Translations under genes and position numbers: made by a program
In this document: one piece after another, positions 29,275 to 39,250 of the stretch
Layout of the letters: each line of letters starts with the position of its first letter
Position numbering within the stretch: the stretch's first letter is position 1
Assembly: GCA_020697255.1 (NCBI GenBank)
Contig: JAJFBE010000003.1
Location: 186,001 to 250,000, forward strand
Length of the DNA stretch: 64,000 nucleotides
Origin: Burkholderiales bacterium
Lineage (GTDB): Bacteria > Pseudomonadota > Gammaproteobacteria > Burkholderiales > UBA11063
Direction of reading: 5' to 3'
The notes under the pieces: generated by a model
What the model was told of the DNA's origin: nothing
What the model saw: only the letters and a program-made list of their open reading frames with translations
Database searches by the model: none

Positions 29275-29715
29275 TCAATAAAGCTCCTTTAATACTTTCA
29301 AATTAATTAACTCTTTAGCTAGCTTTTTAATCCTTGTCAACCGATTACTTCCAGCGTGTAACTTATTCATATTATATAAAATATTGGTGTGGTCAATCTC
29401 TCTGGCTAATAAGGAATTAAATAAACTGTCTTCAATTAATGAAATGCACCAAAAGTATTGATGCATAATATGTTCTATATTCTGTAAATGATGAATAGCA
29501 TTATTATATTGATTCTGGATTAACTGGTTGAGATGTTCTACTTTATTCAGTTTACAAATTCTCCCCTGTAATCCGTCAGAGACGCTATTATCAAGCAATC
29601 TGGTTTTAAAATAACGGACAATACCTTCAATTTGAATGTAAAGGTTTTTAAGCTGATTATCTGTAATAGTTACTGATTGTGTTGATGTGGATTTATTTGT
29701 ATAAAATGTAGACAT
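29275..29715 (-). CDS. Hypothetical helical protein (146 aa)
   Basis: I do not recognise this protein. It is predicted mostly alpha-helical, with no signal peptide and no membrane segment, several His (INHLQNIEHIMHQY-like region) and a basic C-terminal half. AGAGGTG lies 5 bases before the ATG, which supports real translation. It sits alone between the toxin-antitoxin remnant and recQ. Confidence 0.6.
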   Translation of the reverse strand: MSTFYTNKSTSTQSVTITDNQLKNLYIQIEGIVRYFKTRLLDNSVSDGLQGRICKLNKVEHLNQLIQNQYNNAIHHLQNIEHIMHQYFWCISLIEDSLFNSLLAREIDHTNILYNMNKLHAGSNRLTRIKKLAKELINLKVLKELY

Positions 29716-30035
29716 GTTGACACCTCTAGCTGAATAGTTATATTATTTGCCCCTCCCGCCCATAGAAGTATGTCTATAGATAGCTATATATAAAATAGCC
29801 ATATTTATCGGAAGCTGCTGACCGCTAATTGCTAAAGGATGTTTGAAGTCCAGATGAGATATTACCGCATCATATATATAGCTGTCAACACAATGTTACA
29901 GCGTAGCGTATAAAATTGCCGCCGCTGATTATGCGGCGCACATTACTTTTCTTTAGTGTAAAATAGTGACGCCCTTATTTAAATTTTACAAAAAATATAT
30001 AATATACAACCAATGATATCAGAGAAAGAACCGCT
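29716..30035. other. Intergenic gap upstream of recQ
   Basis: About 320 bases with no gene seen. It contains a 6-bp all-GC hairpin at 29920-29938 and an AT-rich stretch before the recQ start; no promoter could be placed with confidence. Confidence 0.4.
29920..29938. repeat. GC-rich hairpin CGCCGC-N7-GCGGCG
   Basis: A perfect 6-bp stem with a 7-base loop about 98 bases upstream of the recQ ATG. GC-rich in otherwise AT-rich sequence. No T run on the plus strand. Confidence 0.4.
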
Positions 30036-31907
30036 ATGAATATACAAGCAACAAGCTTACTTAAACAATATTTCGGCTACGACAGCTTTCGCCCTATGCA
30101 GGCACAAATAATCCAATCCGTTCTGGATAAAAAAGATACAGTTGTCCTGATGCCAACCGGTGGTGGTAAATCAATTTGTTTTCAAATCCCGGCCTTAATC
30201 CTGCCGGGGTTATGTATAGTAGTATCTCCCCTTATTTCTTTAATGAAAGACCAGGTTGATGCCTTGAATGCCAATGGCATAGCTGCCGAATTTTTAAATA
30301 GCAGTCTGGATTTTCATACTCAGAATGTTATTATCGATAAATGTAGCAATAATAAAGTCAAGATACTCTATATATCCCCGGAGCGGGTAAATAAAGATAT
30401 AGAAAATTTATTAAAATATCTGCCGGTTAGTTTATTTGCTATTGATGAAGCACATTGTGTTTCTAGCTGGGGACACGATTTCCGACCTGAATATACCAAA
30501 CTTGCCAGTTTAAAAGCTAACTTTCCAAAAATTCCGTTAATTGCATTAACTGCAACTGCAAATTTACAAACCCGGGCTGATATTATTAAGCAATTAAATT
30601 TAGTAAGCCCTGAAGTTTTTGTTGCATCTTTTGACCGGCCAAATTTAAGCATTACAGTTAAGCTTGAAGTTAAACCTAAAGAGCGTACCCGAGAAATTAT
30701 TAATTTTGTCAAAACCAGGGAAGAGGAAACGGGTATTATTTATTGTTTAAGCCGTAGCAGCTGTGACAAGTTAGTTCAAAGCCTGCAGTTAAGTGGAATC
30801 AATGCGGCAAGTTACCATGCCGGATTATCCGCAGGTGAGCGGCATAGAGTACAGGAAAATTTTATTCAGGATAAAATTCAGGTAATATGTGCTACTATAG
30901 CTTTTGGTATGGGTATTGATAAGTCAAATGTACGTTATGTTATTCATTTTAATGTGCCCAAAAGTATTGAGGGGTATTATCAGGAGATTGGTCGCGCCGG
31001 GCGTGACGGGGTTGCTAGTGATACTGTCATGTACTTCAGTTATGCTGACTTTAAAATTCTAAGCTCATTTGCTATGGAGAGTAACCAAAGTCAGTTAAAC
31101 CTGGACAAATTAAAGCAAGTGCAAAACTTTGCCCGGACAGATAAATGTCGTCGGAAAATACTTTTAACTTACTTTGGTGAGACTCCAATATCTGACTGCG
31201 GTAATTGCGATGTCTGCAATCCGCAAGAAGTTATCAAAATAAGCAAATCGCTTCAGCCAGATTCTATTTCTTCAGGTAAAAATAAGCACACAGGTAATTA
31301 TTCAAAAGAGGTTTTTGAAGGTTTACGTAAACTGCGCCGTCAAATTGCTGATGCCAAAAATCTTCCGGCTTATATAGTATTTAGTGATGCAACTTTAAAG
31401 GAAATGGCCGAAAAATGCCCACATACCAGCCAGCAAATGTTAAGTATTTCAGGCGTAGGGCAGTATAAATTAGTACAATACGGGCAACAGTTTCTGGATT
31501 TTTTCCTTGATTTAAATAATTTTGCAGGAGTTAATCGACATAATTGGTCTGCACCGGAAAAACCCAAGAAAATAGCTTCCGCTAATACTTATGTGGAAAC
31601 TTTGTCTTTATATAAAGCTGGACTAACAGTAGATCAAATTGCAGTAAAACGTAATCTTAATGTAAATACTATTTACTCACATATCGAATTATTATACAGT
31701 ACAGATAAAATAACTAGCCTCGATTCTTTTATATCAGCAGATGAAGTAAAGCATCTACGTTTAGTACTTCCTGAATTGGCTGAAGCACCATCACTAAAAC
31801 AAATATTTGAGGCTTTAAATGGAAATTTAGAGTATTATAAAATAAAATTAATTTTGGCTTACCTCAAGAAAAATAGTACTACATCAGGTCACTTTACGAG
31901 CAAATAG
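30036..31907 (+). CDS. recQ: ATP-dependent DNA helicase RecQ
   Basis: A 3'-5' superfamily 2 helicase of 623 residues. Walker A in MPTGGGKSICFQIP (about residue 41), DEAH box in AIDEAHCVSSWGHDF (about 134), arginine-finger region QEIGRAGRDG, a zinc-binding subdomain (CRRKILLTYFGE, CGNCDVC), an HRDC domain near residues 425-500 and a C-terminal helix-turn-helix (LYKAGLTVDQIAVKRNLN). Domain order matches E. coli RecQ with an added C-terminal HTH_40-like segment. Confidence 0.96.
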   Translation: MNIQATSLLKQYFGYDSFRPMQAQIIQSVLDKKDTVVLMPTGGGKSICFQIPALILPGLCIVVSPLISLMKDQVDALNANGIAAEFLNSSLDFHTQNVIIDKCSNNKVKILYISPERVNKDIENLLKYLPVSLFAIDEAHCVSSWGHDFRPEYTKLASLKANFPKIPLIALTATANLQTRADIIKQLNLVSPEVFVASFDRPNLSITVKLEVKPKERTREIINFVKTREEETGIIYCLSRSSCDKLVQSLQLSGINAASYHAGLSAGERHRVQENFIQDKIQVICATIAFGMGIDKSNVRYVIHFNVPKSIEGYYQEIGRAGRDGVASDTVMYFSYADFKILSSFAMESNQSQLNLDKLKQVQNFARTDKCRRKILLTYFGETPISDCGNCDVCNPQEVIKISKSLQPDSISSGKNKHTGNYSKEVFEGLRKLRRQIADAKNLPAYIVFSDATLKEMAEKCPHTSQQMLSISGVGQYKLVQYGQQFLDFFLDLNNFAGVNRHNWSAPEKPKKIASANTYVETLSLYKAGLTVDQIAVKRNLNVNTIYSHIELLYSTDKITSLDSFISADEVKHLRLVLPELAEAPSLKQIFEALNGNLEYYKIKLILAYLKKNSTTSGHFTSK

Positions 31908-31927
31908 ATGTCAGTCTTGTAGGGCGT

Positions 31928-31955
31928 TTGGACAGGGAGGCAAATATGTTATAAT
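31928..31955 (+). promoter_or_regulatory. Candidate promoter upstream of the GH64-like lipoprotein
   Basis: TTGGAC (31928-31933), 16-base spacer, TATAAT (31950-31955). It lies about 178 bases before the ATG, implying a long 5' leader if used. Confidence 0.35.
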
Positions 31956-32132
31956 AACGTCCTCTTTTAGAATAAAAGTTTGATTTAAGTTATGTAGTAT
32001 GTAGGGAAATTTTTAACTTATCCTGGTCAAGACAATATTTTGTGGTATATAAACACAATGCAGGTTTTTCTAATTTAAATTTTATAATTAACTAACTAAT
32101 TAATTAAAGATAGTAGCACTTTTGGGGTATCA

Positions 32133-34163
32133 ATGAAACAATTAAAAATCGTATTTGCCGTATTTGGATTTTTATGTATATTTATTTTAAGCGGATGCAC
32201 CGGTGGTGATGGCGGTGGCAGCACTAGTAGCGGTAGTGGTGGAGGTAGCTCTCCTGCTGCGGGGTTAAGTAGTGAAAAAGCAATAACATCATTTTCATTA
32301 AATGGCTTTACCGGAACTATAAATGGAACAAATATTACAGTTACGTTGCCGTATGGTACTAGTGTAAATGATTTAGTTGCTACGTTTCAAACTACGGGAA
32401 AAATGGTTTCTATCGGAGATAAAGTTCAGTCAAGCGGTATAACATCCTTTAATTATACTGTACCTATCACTTATACTGTTACTGCAGAAGATGGGACAAC
32501 ACAAAATTATACATTAACTGTTATTGTTGCAAGTATTGATAGTAAAAATATAACTGCCTTTTCAATAAATGGCCTTGCCGGAACTATAAATGGGACAGAT
32601 ATCAAAGTTATGCTTCCATCTGGAACTGATGTAACTGCATTGGTTGCTACATTTCAAACTACCGGACAAAAAGTTCTTGTTGGAAAGCAAGTACAACAAA
32701 ACGGAAAAACCCCGAATAACTTTAGTGCACCGGTAATTTATACTGTGGTTGCAGCAGATGGCACAATCCAAAACTATACGGTAACTGTGACTATTGCAGC
32801 AAGTAGTGATAAACTGATAACTTTGTTCTCATTAAATGGTGTTGTTGGTACCATAAGCGGAACTAATATTGCAGTTGCATTACCTGCAGGGACAAATGTG
32901 ACTGCAATAAAAGCAGCCTTTCAATTTATTGGGCAAAAAGTTATGGTAGGAAGTACTACTCAGGATAGCGGAAATACTCCCAATAATTTTAGTTCACCGC
33001 TTAGGTATACTGTTGTGGCTATGGATGGAACAACCCAAAATTATACGGTAACGGTAACAGTACCAGCTCCTGCTGGCATGGTTAACCTGAATATGATTAA
33101 TAATTCCGGTTATCCAATGTCAGCAGAGATAACAAGCAGCTCCAATAGCGCTAGTTGTGCCGGCAAAGTGTATAATTTTACTAACCAAACCTGGACCACA
33201 TTTACCCATGATGCTAATGTAATTGATTTACCAAAAGGACAAACCAAGCTGGTAGTAGATCATTCTTGTTTAATTGGTGGAGCACGATTAGTTATTGCAA
33301 AAGGTACCAAAAATGAAAATTTTAATTCAGGAACGCCGGATTTAGCTACCTATACCAATATATTTGATAAAATTGAATTGGGGTACCCTACGGATTCTGA
33401 TGGAACAGCTGTCTGGAATCTTACAGCCGTAGATTTTTTTGCCATACCATTTCAAATGACTGATGGTCATTCAACAGTTGGTATTAAATCTGGCGAAACC
33501 AGGAAAAGTATTGATGATAAGTTATTAGCTGTATATAATGCAAATCCGGGTATGTATGGTAATAGATTTTTTGGACCAAATGGGGATAAAAATAACTTTG
33601 CCAGAGTTTTTTCACCGTTGCATTTTTATACTGATATTGGGAATCAATGGGATAGTAGTATTGATGCGAATTTAACTACTTTGGTTAATAATAATCCGAA
33701 TTTTAAATTCCAGTACTCAGGTTTTATATACACAAACTTGTCTAAACCTGCTCCAAACACGCTTAGTGCAACATGTAGTGACGATGTAGGAACTTATATT
33801 TGTAAGTTAACAGGTATTACAACTGGCAATGTGGTATCAGGAAATGTAGGATACAGCACTCGTGCTGGATCACCTGCAATTGCAGCAAATTTTGCAGGCA
33901 TGATAGCAACTGTAATCAACCGCGGTGTTCTGGCTAATCCTGCCTGGTGGGGTACAAATGGCCAGGTTAATAGCGGAGATGCATATTATCAGTATTGGTT
34001 TAAAACCGGACCATATAATGAATATGAACAAGTACTAACTTCAGTTGCGATCGATAATAAAATTTATGCTACATCATATGAAGATTTTTGGCATATGGAG
34101 AATAGTCTGCAAATCGGGCCAAAAAACAATAGTGTTACCATAACAATTATGCCGTTTGAATAG
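32133..34163 (+). CDS. Lipoprotein with three DUF5018-type repeats and a GH64-like beta-1,3-glucanase domain
   Basis: A 676-residue surface or periplasmic lipoprotein. Lipobox ILSGC near residue 22 is followed by a Gly/Ser-rich linker. Three tandem beta-sandwich repeats with an exact 89-residue period begin near 50, 139 and 228 (ITSFSLNGFTGTINGT, ITAFSINGLAGTINGT, ITLFSLNGVVGTISGT), each ending in TQNYTxTV. From about 313 a thaumatin-like fold appears, with DKIELGYPTDSDG, WNLTAVDFFAIPFQM and HFYTDIG, features of glycoside hydrolase family 64. Laminarin-type glucan is a plausible substrate; catalytic residues I did not place. RBS is weak. Confidence 0.75.
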   Translation: MKQLKIVFAVFGFLCIFILSGCTGGDGGGSTSSGSGGGSSPAAGLSSEKAITSFSLNGFTGTINGTNITVTLPYGTSVNDLVATFQTTGKMVSIGDKVQSSGITSFNYTVPITYTVTAEDGTTQNYTLTVIVASIDSKNITAFSINGLAGTINGTDIKVMLPSGTDVTALVATFQTTGQKVLVGKQVQQNGKTPNNFSAPVIYTVVAADGTIQNYTVTVTIAASSDKLITLFSLNGVVGTISGTNIAVALPAGTNVTAIKAAFQFIGQKVMVGSTTQDSGNTPNNFSSPLRYTVVAMDGTTQNYTVTVTVPAPAGMVNLNMINNSGYPMSAEITSSSNSASCAGKVYNFTNQTWTTFTHDANVIDLPKGQTKLVVDHSCLIGGARLVIAKGTKNENFNSGTPDLATYTNIFDKIELGYPTDSDGTAVWNLTAVDFFAIPFQMTDGHSTVGIKSGETRKSIDDKLLAVYNANPGMYGNRFFGPNGDKNNFARVFSPLHFYTDIGNQWDSSIDANLTTLVNNNPNFKFQYSGFIYTNLSKPAPNTLSATCSDDVGTYICKLTGITTGNVVSGNVGYSTRAGSPAIAANFAGMIATVINRGVLANPAWWGTNGQVNSGDAYYQYWFKTGPYNEYEQVLTSVAIDNKIYATSYEDFWHMENSLQIGPKNNSVTITIMPFE

Positions 34164-34174
34164 AGATGACGCTG

Positions 34175-35422
34175 TCATCCCCGATGTCCTCGGACTTGAT
34201 CCGGGGATCGGGGATCCACAAAATTATTAAACCACGGGGACAACATTGTTGAGCTAAAGGTGGCCAATAAAGTCATTATAATCAGAATAGTATAAATCTG
34301 GTTATTAATTATACCAATTTCAAAGCCAATATTTAATAACATTATTTCAAATACACCGCGCATATTCAATAATGAACCAAGCAGGGCCGATTCTTTCATG
34401 TTGTACCCCATTAGACGTCCGGTAGCAAATGCTCCGCCAAATTTACTAATTGATGCTATCATTGTAATACCAATAATTAAAATTATTGTAGTAGGGTTCC
34501 AGATAAAATTTAAATTTGTGTTCATACCGGTTGCAAAGAAATATGCAGGAAGTAACAATGAAGTTATTAGATCACTCATACGGTTATGTATTTTTTTAAC
34601 CAATTCGTTATCGCGTGGTAATAAAACCCCAAAGATAAACCCGCCAAATACCTGATGTAAATCCACCAAATCAGATAAAGCGGCAGATAGTAAACAACCA
34701 ACTAATATAAATCCGAGCATGCCCCGTATGGAAGTTATTTTCCCAACTACATATCTGATCAATCTTGGTGCAACCCCAATAATAAAAACTAAGTAAAACA
34801 AGATATCAAATGGACGTAAATTAATTAGTACGGCACTGTGTTGAAAATAAATTAGTACAAACCCAAGCATCACCCAAAAAACTACCTCGCTGGTAGAGGC
34901 GCAAAATAATGCAAGGTGCGCAATTCTCTTATTAATGCGGGAGTTATTGGCTAAAAACATTGACAATAAAGGGAATGCTGTCATAGACATAGCAAGAGCA
35001 AAAAAAAGATCAAATAATAATTGATCACGTTTTCCAACTTCAGAAGCTAGATGTATATGTACTATAAAGACTGAACATAGATAACCTATTATAAAGGGTA
35101 TAACTAAAGGTAAGGTAGAGACTATAATGTTAACCCGACGTTTTATTAAATGATGATAATCGAGTTGGCTGCCAACTAGCATCATAAAAATTACAATTCC
35201 CAATTTGCCTAAAGCATCGCATGAGCTTGGGTCAAAAAATTTTCTGGAAATGGGAATGTGTTGTACAATTAAACCAGCAAGTATACCGGCAATTACAATC
35301 GGTTTTCCGAGTTTATATAATAACTGTGAAATAACGAATGTTACAGTCACAATAATAGATAGAGTGAAAAATAATTTATCAACGTTGTCAAATAGGTTTA
35401 ACCCTATCATTTGTGTATCCAT
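34175..35422 (-). CDS. Cation:proton antiporter (CPA2/KefB-type membrane domain)
   Basis: A 415-residue protein with about 12 membrane helices: LFFALAMSMTAFPLLSMFLA, FGGFIFGVLLP and LLNMRGVFEIMLLNIG are typical of monovalent cation:proton exchangers. It has no C-terminal nucleotide-binding (TrkA-N) domain. The last 13 or so residues (DPRSPDQVRGHRG) are encoded by an intergenic palindromic repeat at 34177-34215, so the original C-terminus has been replaced. Ion specificity unknown. Confidence 0.88.
   Translation of the reverse strand: MDTQMIGLNLFDNVDKLFFTLSIIVTVTFVISQLLYKLGKPIVIAGILAGLIVQHIPISRKFFDPSSCDALGKLGIVIFMMLVGSQLDYHHLIKRRVNIIVSTLPLVIPFIIGYLCSVFIVHIHLASEVGKRDQLLFDLFFALAMSMTAFPLLSMFLANNSRINKRIAHLALFCASTSEVVFWVMLGFVLIYFQHSAVLINLRPFDILFYLVFIIGVAPRLIRYVVGKITSIRGMLGFILVGCLLSAALSDLVDLHQVFGGFIFGVLLPRDNELVKKIHNRMSDLITSLLLPAYFFATGMNTNLNFIWNPTTIILIIGITMIASISKFGGAFATGRLMGYNMKESALLGSLLNMRGVFEIMLLNIGFEIGIINNQIYTILIIMTLLATFSSTMLSPWFNNFVDPRSPDQVRGHRG
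34177..34215. repeat. Palindromic repeat ATCCCCGAT...ATCGGGGAT invading the antiporter 3' end
   Basis: Outer 9-bp arms at 34177-34185 and 34207-34215 with an internal GC-rich, partly complementary segment (CGGACTTGATCCGGGG). It forms the shared 3' region of two convergent genes and may act as a bidirectional terminator; it also provides the last antiporter codons. CTGTCATCCCC at its edge recurs at 46701. Confidence 0.75.
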
Positions 35423-35599
35423 ATCTACCTCAAAAACTCACATCCGGTAAGGAGTTTACCATATTTTGGATATTGGTATATATTGTTGACAAGATTGGAA
35501 TATCCATGCTACCATATCATCATATTATGATTAGTAAGAAAAAGTAGTAGTTAAAAACCTCTGTCCTATACACTAATATTTACGGAGTTTAATGATCTA

Positions 35600-35902
35600 A
35601 TGTTTTATAAAAAGCACATATTTTTTTGTTGTAATAAAAAAGCTGATGAAGCAGGTTGTGGTGCGCTTGGCGGTGAGAACGCCTTTGCTTTTGCCAAGAT
35701 ATATTTACAGTCTTTAGGTTTATGGGGTGAGGGTAAATACCGGGCAAGTAAATCGGCCTGTTTGGGGCGTTGCACGGATGGCCCGATTTGCGTAGTTTAC
35801 CCAGAAGGAGTGTGGTATACGTATATTGACGAAACCGATATCAAACAAATTATAGATGAATATATAATTAATGATAAAATAGTGAAACACTTGCAAGTTT
35901 GA
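35600..35902 (+). CDS. Thioredoxin-like 2Fe-2S ferredoxin domain protein
   Basis: A 100-residue single-domain protein with the thioredoxin-like ferredoxin pattern: FFCCNKKADEAGCGALGG, SACLGRCTDGPICVVYPEG and WYTYIDETDI. Cluster ligands are expected among Cys in FFCC and ACLGRC. Found in many betaproteobacteria as a stand-alone gene. It may transfer electrons; partner unknown. GH125 follows after 14 bases. Confidence 0.88.
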   Translation: MFYKKHIFFCCNKKADEAGCGALGGENAFAFAKIYLQSLGLWGEGKYRASKSACLGRCTDGPICVVYPEGVWYTYIDETDIKQIIDEYIINDKIVKHLQV

Positions 35903-35916
35903 TTTAAAGGGTGAAG

Positions 35917-37239
35917 ATGATAAGTAACCAATTTGACTGGACCAAGGGTCGGCCACTGCAGAAAAATTTTATTAGTAGCGCAGTTGAAGATTTGATAAAA
36001 AGATCAGAAGCAGTCATTAATGATAAAGAACTATTTCAATTATTTACTAACACTTTTCCCAATACCTTAGATACCACAGTGTTTTATTATGACACCGATG
36101 AGGGGCATGATACATATGTTATTACCGGTGACATAGATGCAATGTGGTTAAGAGATTCCAGCGCGCAGGTATGGCCATATTTACCACTGGCCGTCAAAGA
36201 TAAGCCACTACAAAATCTAATAGCCGGTGTAATTAACCGTCAGGCACGCTATATTCGCCTTGATCCGTATGCTAATGCATTTAATTTTGCTGATTATGGC
36301 TCTATATGGGAAGATGATATAACACAGATGTTGCCTCAATTGCATGAGCGTAAATGGGAAGTTGATTCTCTTTGCTATCATATTCGTTTAGCTTACCACT
36401 ATTGGCAGCAAACAAAAGATGTGAGTATATTTATCCCCAGCTGGCTTGAGAGCGCAAAAATAATTTATACAACTTTTAGACAGCAACAATTATTAGATGG
36501 CAATTATCATTATACTTTTGCCAGAAATACTACAGTTGCGACCGACACTTTACCCAATGGGGGACGTGGTAATCCGGTAAATCCTGTTGGGCTGATTGCT
36601 TCAGCATTCAGGCCTTCAGATGATGCAACAATTCTTCCTTTTTTGATCCCGTCCAATTTTTTTGCCAGAACCAGTTTATTCCAAATGGCAGAAATTGCCA
36701 GACAGGTTTATAATGAGCAGGTTTTTGCTTCCGATTGCGAAAGATTAGCCAGCGAGGTTGATCGGGCATTACATGATTATGCAATTGTTAAACATCCAAA
36801 ATATGGCGATATTTTTGCTTATGAGATAGATGGTTTTGGCGGGCAAATTTTGATGGATGATGCCAATGTTCCAAGTCTTATTTCCCTCCCATATTTAGGT
36901 TGTGTTGATATTGGGAGTGAAATATACCAAAACACGCGCAATTTTATATTGTCTAAAGATAACCCCTGGTATTTTTGGGGAAACCAGTTAAGTGGTGTTG
37001 GCAGTATTCATACCGGAGTTAATCGGGTGTGGCCGATAGCTTTGGCAATGCAGGCATTAACGAGTAATAATAAAGCTGAGATTTTGCAGTGTATATGGCA
37101 GCTAAGTAAGACACATGCCGGAACTTATTTTATGCATGAAGCGATAAATAAGGATGATGTAAGTGATTACTCCAGGCCGTGGTTTGCTTGGGCCAACAGC
37201 TTGTTTGCCGAATTAATCATAAAATATTATAACTTATGA
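35917..37239 (+). CDS. Glycoside hydrolase family 125 (exo-alpha-1,6-mannosidase family)
   Basis: A 440-residue (alpha/alpha)6-barrel enzyme (formerly DUF1237). MWLRDSSAQVWPYLPL, DPYANAFN, KWEVDSLCYHIRLAY, AFRPSDDATILPF and SRPWFAWANSLFAELI match GH125, whose characterised members release alpha-1,6-linked mannose. No signal peptide is seen, so it should act on imported or internal glycans. ATG 35917 has AAAGGG 7 bases upstream; GTG 35911 is an alternative. No sugar transporter is adjacent. Confidence 0.92.
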   Translation: MISNQFDWTKGRPLQKNFISSAVEDLIKRSEAVINDKELFQLFTNTFPNTLDTTVFYYDTDEGHDTYVITGDIDAMWLRDSSAQVWPYLPLAVKDKPLQNLIAGVINRQARYIRLDPYANAFNFADYGSIWEDDITQMLPQLHERKWEVDSLCYHIRLAYHYWQQTKDVSIFIPSWLESAKIIYTTFRQQQLLDGNYHYTFARNTTVATDTLPNGGRGNPVNPVGLIASAFRPSDDATILPFLIPSNFFARTSLFQMAEIARQVYNEQVFASDCERLASEVDRALHDYAIVKHPKYGDIFAYEIDGFGGQILMDDANVPSLISLPYLGCVDIGSEIYQNTRNFILSKDNPWYFWGNQLSGVGSIHTGVNRVWPIALAMQALTSNNKAEILQCIWQLSKTHAGTYFMHEAINKDDVSDYSRPWFAWANSLFAELIIKYYNL

Positions 37240-37289
37240 TAAAATCTGGCTATATAAACCAACAATATTAAATGGCGGGAAATGATTTA

Positions 37290-38051
37290 ATGCGAATACT
37301 TTTAACTAATGATGATGGTTATCGTGCACCGGGGATAAATACGGTTTTTGAAGCCTTGCTTGAAGCCGGTCATGATGTTATAATGGTTGCACCGGAGCTA
37401 AATTCTAGTGGCGCAGGTCAATCAATAGCAGTATATTCACCAATTACAATTACTAAAGTTAGTGAGCGTGTTCATTTTGTATCCAGTACCCCGGCAGATA
37501 GCGTGCGTTTGGGATTGGATGTTATTTATGAACATAAAAAAAACTACCCCAATTTAATAATCTCGGGGATAAATATGGGTGAAAATATCGGGGAAGATGT
37601 TAATTACTCAGGTACAGTAGGAGCTGCTCGTGAAGGTGTTATGCATGATATAGCAAGTATGGCTTTTTCTACTCCTGGTCCGTTGTTTAATCATTTAGAT
37701 TCTGCAGCAAAAGTAGTTTTGGATTTGGTTTCCCGTTTAGAAAAGAATTCCCAAACTATGGTCAATCCGTTTCTTTGGAATATTAATATTCCAAATAAAC
37801 CGTACCATCTGATAACCGGTTTTGAAGCAACCAAGTTGGGATTGCGCCCGCCGCACCAGCCAATGGAAAAGCAAATTACGCCCAGAGGACATGTAATATA
37901 TTGGCAGGGTGAATCATCCAATCCGGATAAAGCACCCATTGGTACAGATATAGATGTTTTTTTAAAACAAGAAAAAGTTTCAATTACACCACTGAAAGTT
38001 TTGCCTACTGATTATAGCCAGATGCCAGTTATTACTGCATTAAGCATATAA
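37290..38051 (+). CDS. surE: 5'/3'-nucleotidase SurE
   Basis: Metal-dependent nucleotidase of 253 residues. The start is ATG 37290, giving the canonical MRILLTNDDGYRAPG with the metal-binding Asp pair; ATG 37272 would add six residues. PELNSSGAGQSI, SSTPADSVRLGL, SGINMGENIGEDVNYSGTVG and GLRPPHQP are conserved. Followed by nlpD-like, the common surE-nlpD neighbourhood. Confidence 0.95.
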   Translation: MRILLTNDDGYRAPGINTVFEALLEAGHDVIMVAPELNSSGAGQSIAVYSPITITKVSERVHFVSSTPADSVRLGLDVIYEHKKNYPNLIISGINMGENIGEDVNYSGTVGAAREGVMHDIASMAFSTPGPLFNHLDSAAKVVLDLVSRLEKNSQTMVNPFLWNINIPNKPYHLITGFEATKLGLRPPHQPMEKQITPRGHVIYWQGESSNPDKAPIGTDIDVFLKQEKVSITPLKVLPTDYSQMPVITALSI

Positions 38052-38085
38052 GTTATATATTCAGTGAATACAAAGGAGCGAATAA

Positions 38086-38793
38086 ATGAGAAAGCAATTC
38101 TTGCAAATATTATCCATTGGACTATTTTTATCTGTAATATCATGTGCAACAAGAAGCACTCCGCCAGCACAGGTGATTAATGCCAATAATGTACCACCAT
38201 ACGCACAGACTCCTGGAACAGGTGCAGCTCCGGCAGCGGCAACACCTGCTGTACCTGCACCTGCTAAGCTGGAAGCTGTGCCGGATGATGAGGATATAAA
38301 AACAACTACTACGAACACTCCGACTTCAGCAAATCCAGCTCCGGCAGCTACATCAGGAACAACATCATTAGCAGCTCCTGCCGCCGTAGCACCGGCAGCA
38401 GCTGCTAAACCTCCGGCAAATGCTGGTAATGATGTTAGCGATAGTGGCTGGAAAATGCCAACATCTGGTACGCTTGGTCCCTACTCAGCAGCGGCTAAAG
38501 GTGTAGATATTACAGGTACCGAAGGTCAGCCAATCGTGGCCGTTGCTGATGGTAAAGTTTTATACAGTGGAAATGGTCTTAAAGGTTATGGTAATTTGAT
38601 TATTATTCGGCATGACAATACATACTTAAGTGCGTATGCTTACAATAAGGCAAATTTAGTAAAAGAAGGTGCAGCAGTTAAGCAAGGGCAAAATATTGCA
38701 ACTATGGGACGTAAAGATAATCAGGCTATGCTGCATCTAGAAGTGCGTAAAAATGGTAAACCTGTTGATCCACATACAATGATAGGAAATTAA
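38086..38793 (+). CDS. nlpD: NlpD-like lipoprotein with degenerate M23/LytM domain
   Basis: A 235-residue lipoprotein (lipobox VISC near residue 20), a long Pro/Ala-rich low-complexity region, and a C-terminal LytM domain from about residue 125: [53 protein letters not shown]. The zinc ligands of true M23 peptidases (HxxxD, HxH) are replaced by GVDIT and LHLEV, as in NlpD/EnvC activators of N-acetylmuramyl-L-alanine amidases. No N-terminal LysM domain is seen, which is unusual for NlpD. AAAGGAGCG precedes the ATG. Confidence 0.85.
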   Translation: MRKQFLQILSIGLFLSVISCATRSTPPAQVINANNVPPYAQTPGTGAAPAAATPAVPAPAKLEAVPDDEDIKTTTTNTPTSANPAPAATSGTTSLAAPAAVAPAAAAKPPANAGNDVSDSGWKMPTSGTLGPYSAAAKGVDITGTEGQPIVAVADGKVLYSGNGLKGYGNLIIIRHDNTYLSAYAYNKANLVKEGAAVKQGQNIATMGRKDNQAMLHLEVRKNGKPVDPHTMIGN

Positions 38794-38794
38794 T

Positions 38795-39247
38795 ATGCAA
38801 CATAGAATAAGTGTAAAAATTCTTGATAATAAAATGCGTGACTACCTACCTGAATATGCAACAACCGGATCTGCCGGGTTAGATTTGCGCGCATGTATTG
38901 ATGAAGTGTCACATATTAATCCCGGACAAACAATTTTAATTCCAACCGGTATGGCAATTCATATCGATAATCCAAATTTATGTGCAATGATTTTGCCCAG
39001 ATCAGGGCTTGGGCATAAACATGGGATTGTGCTGGGTAATTTGGTTGGTTTGATTGATTCCGATTATCAGGGCCAGTTATTTATTTCGGTATGGAATCGC
39101 GGGGATAAAACTTTTGAATTAAATCCGATGGAGCGAATTGCCCAGCTTGTGGTTGTTCCGGTTGTTCAGGCTCAGTTTAACTTAGTTGATGAATTTACCG
39201 TAACATCAAGAGGTGAACAGGGTTTTGGTAGCACAGGAAAGCATTAG
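38795..39247 (+). CDS. dut: Deoxyuridine 5'-triphosphate nucleotidohydrolase (dUTPase)
   Basis: A 150-residue trimeric dUTPase. Five conserved motifs can be found: [46 protein letters not shown] and [12 protein letters not shown]. It follows nlpD after one base and precedes ppk2 by 3 bases. Confidence 0.97.
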   Translation: MQHRISVKILDNKMRDYLPEYATTGSAGLDLRACIDEVSHINPGQTILIPTGMAIHIDNPNLCAMILPRSGLGHKHGIVLGNLVGLIDSDYQGQLFISVWNRGDKTFELNPMERIAQLVVVPVVQAQFNLVDEFTVTSRGEQGFGSTGKH

Positions 39248-39250
39248 GCG

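Noticed and set aside
35911-35916. GTG 35911 as start of the GH125 gene.
   Set aside because: AAAGGG would lie too close to it; ATG 35917 has correct spacing, though the difference is only two residues.
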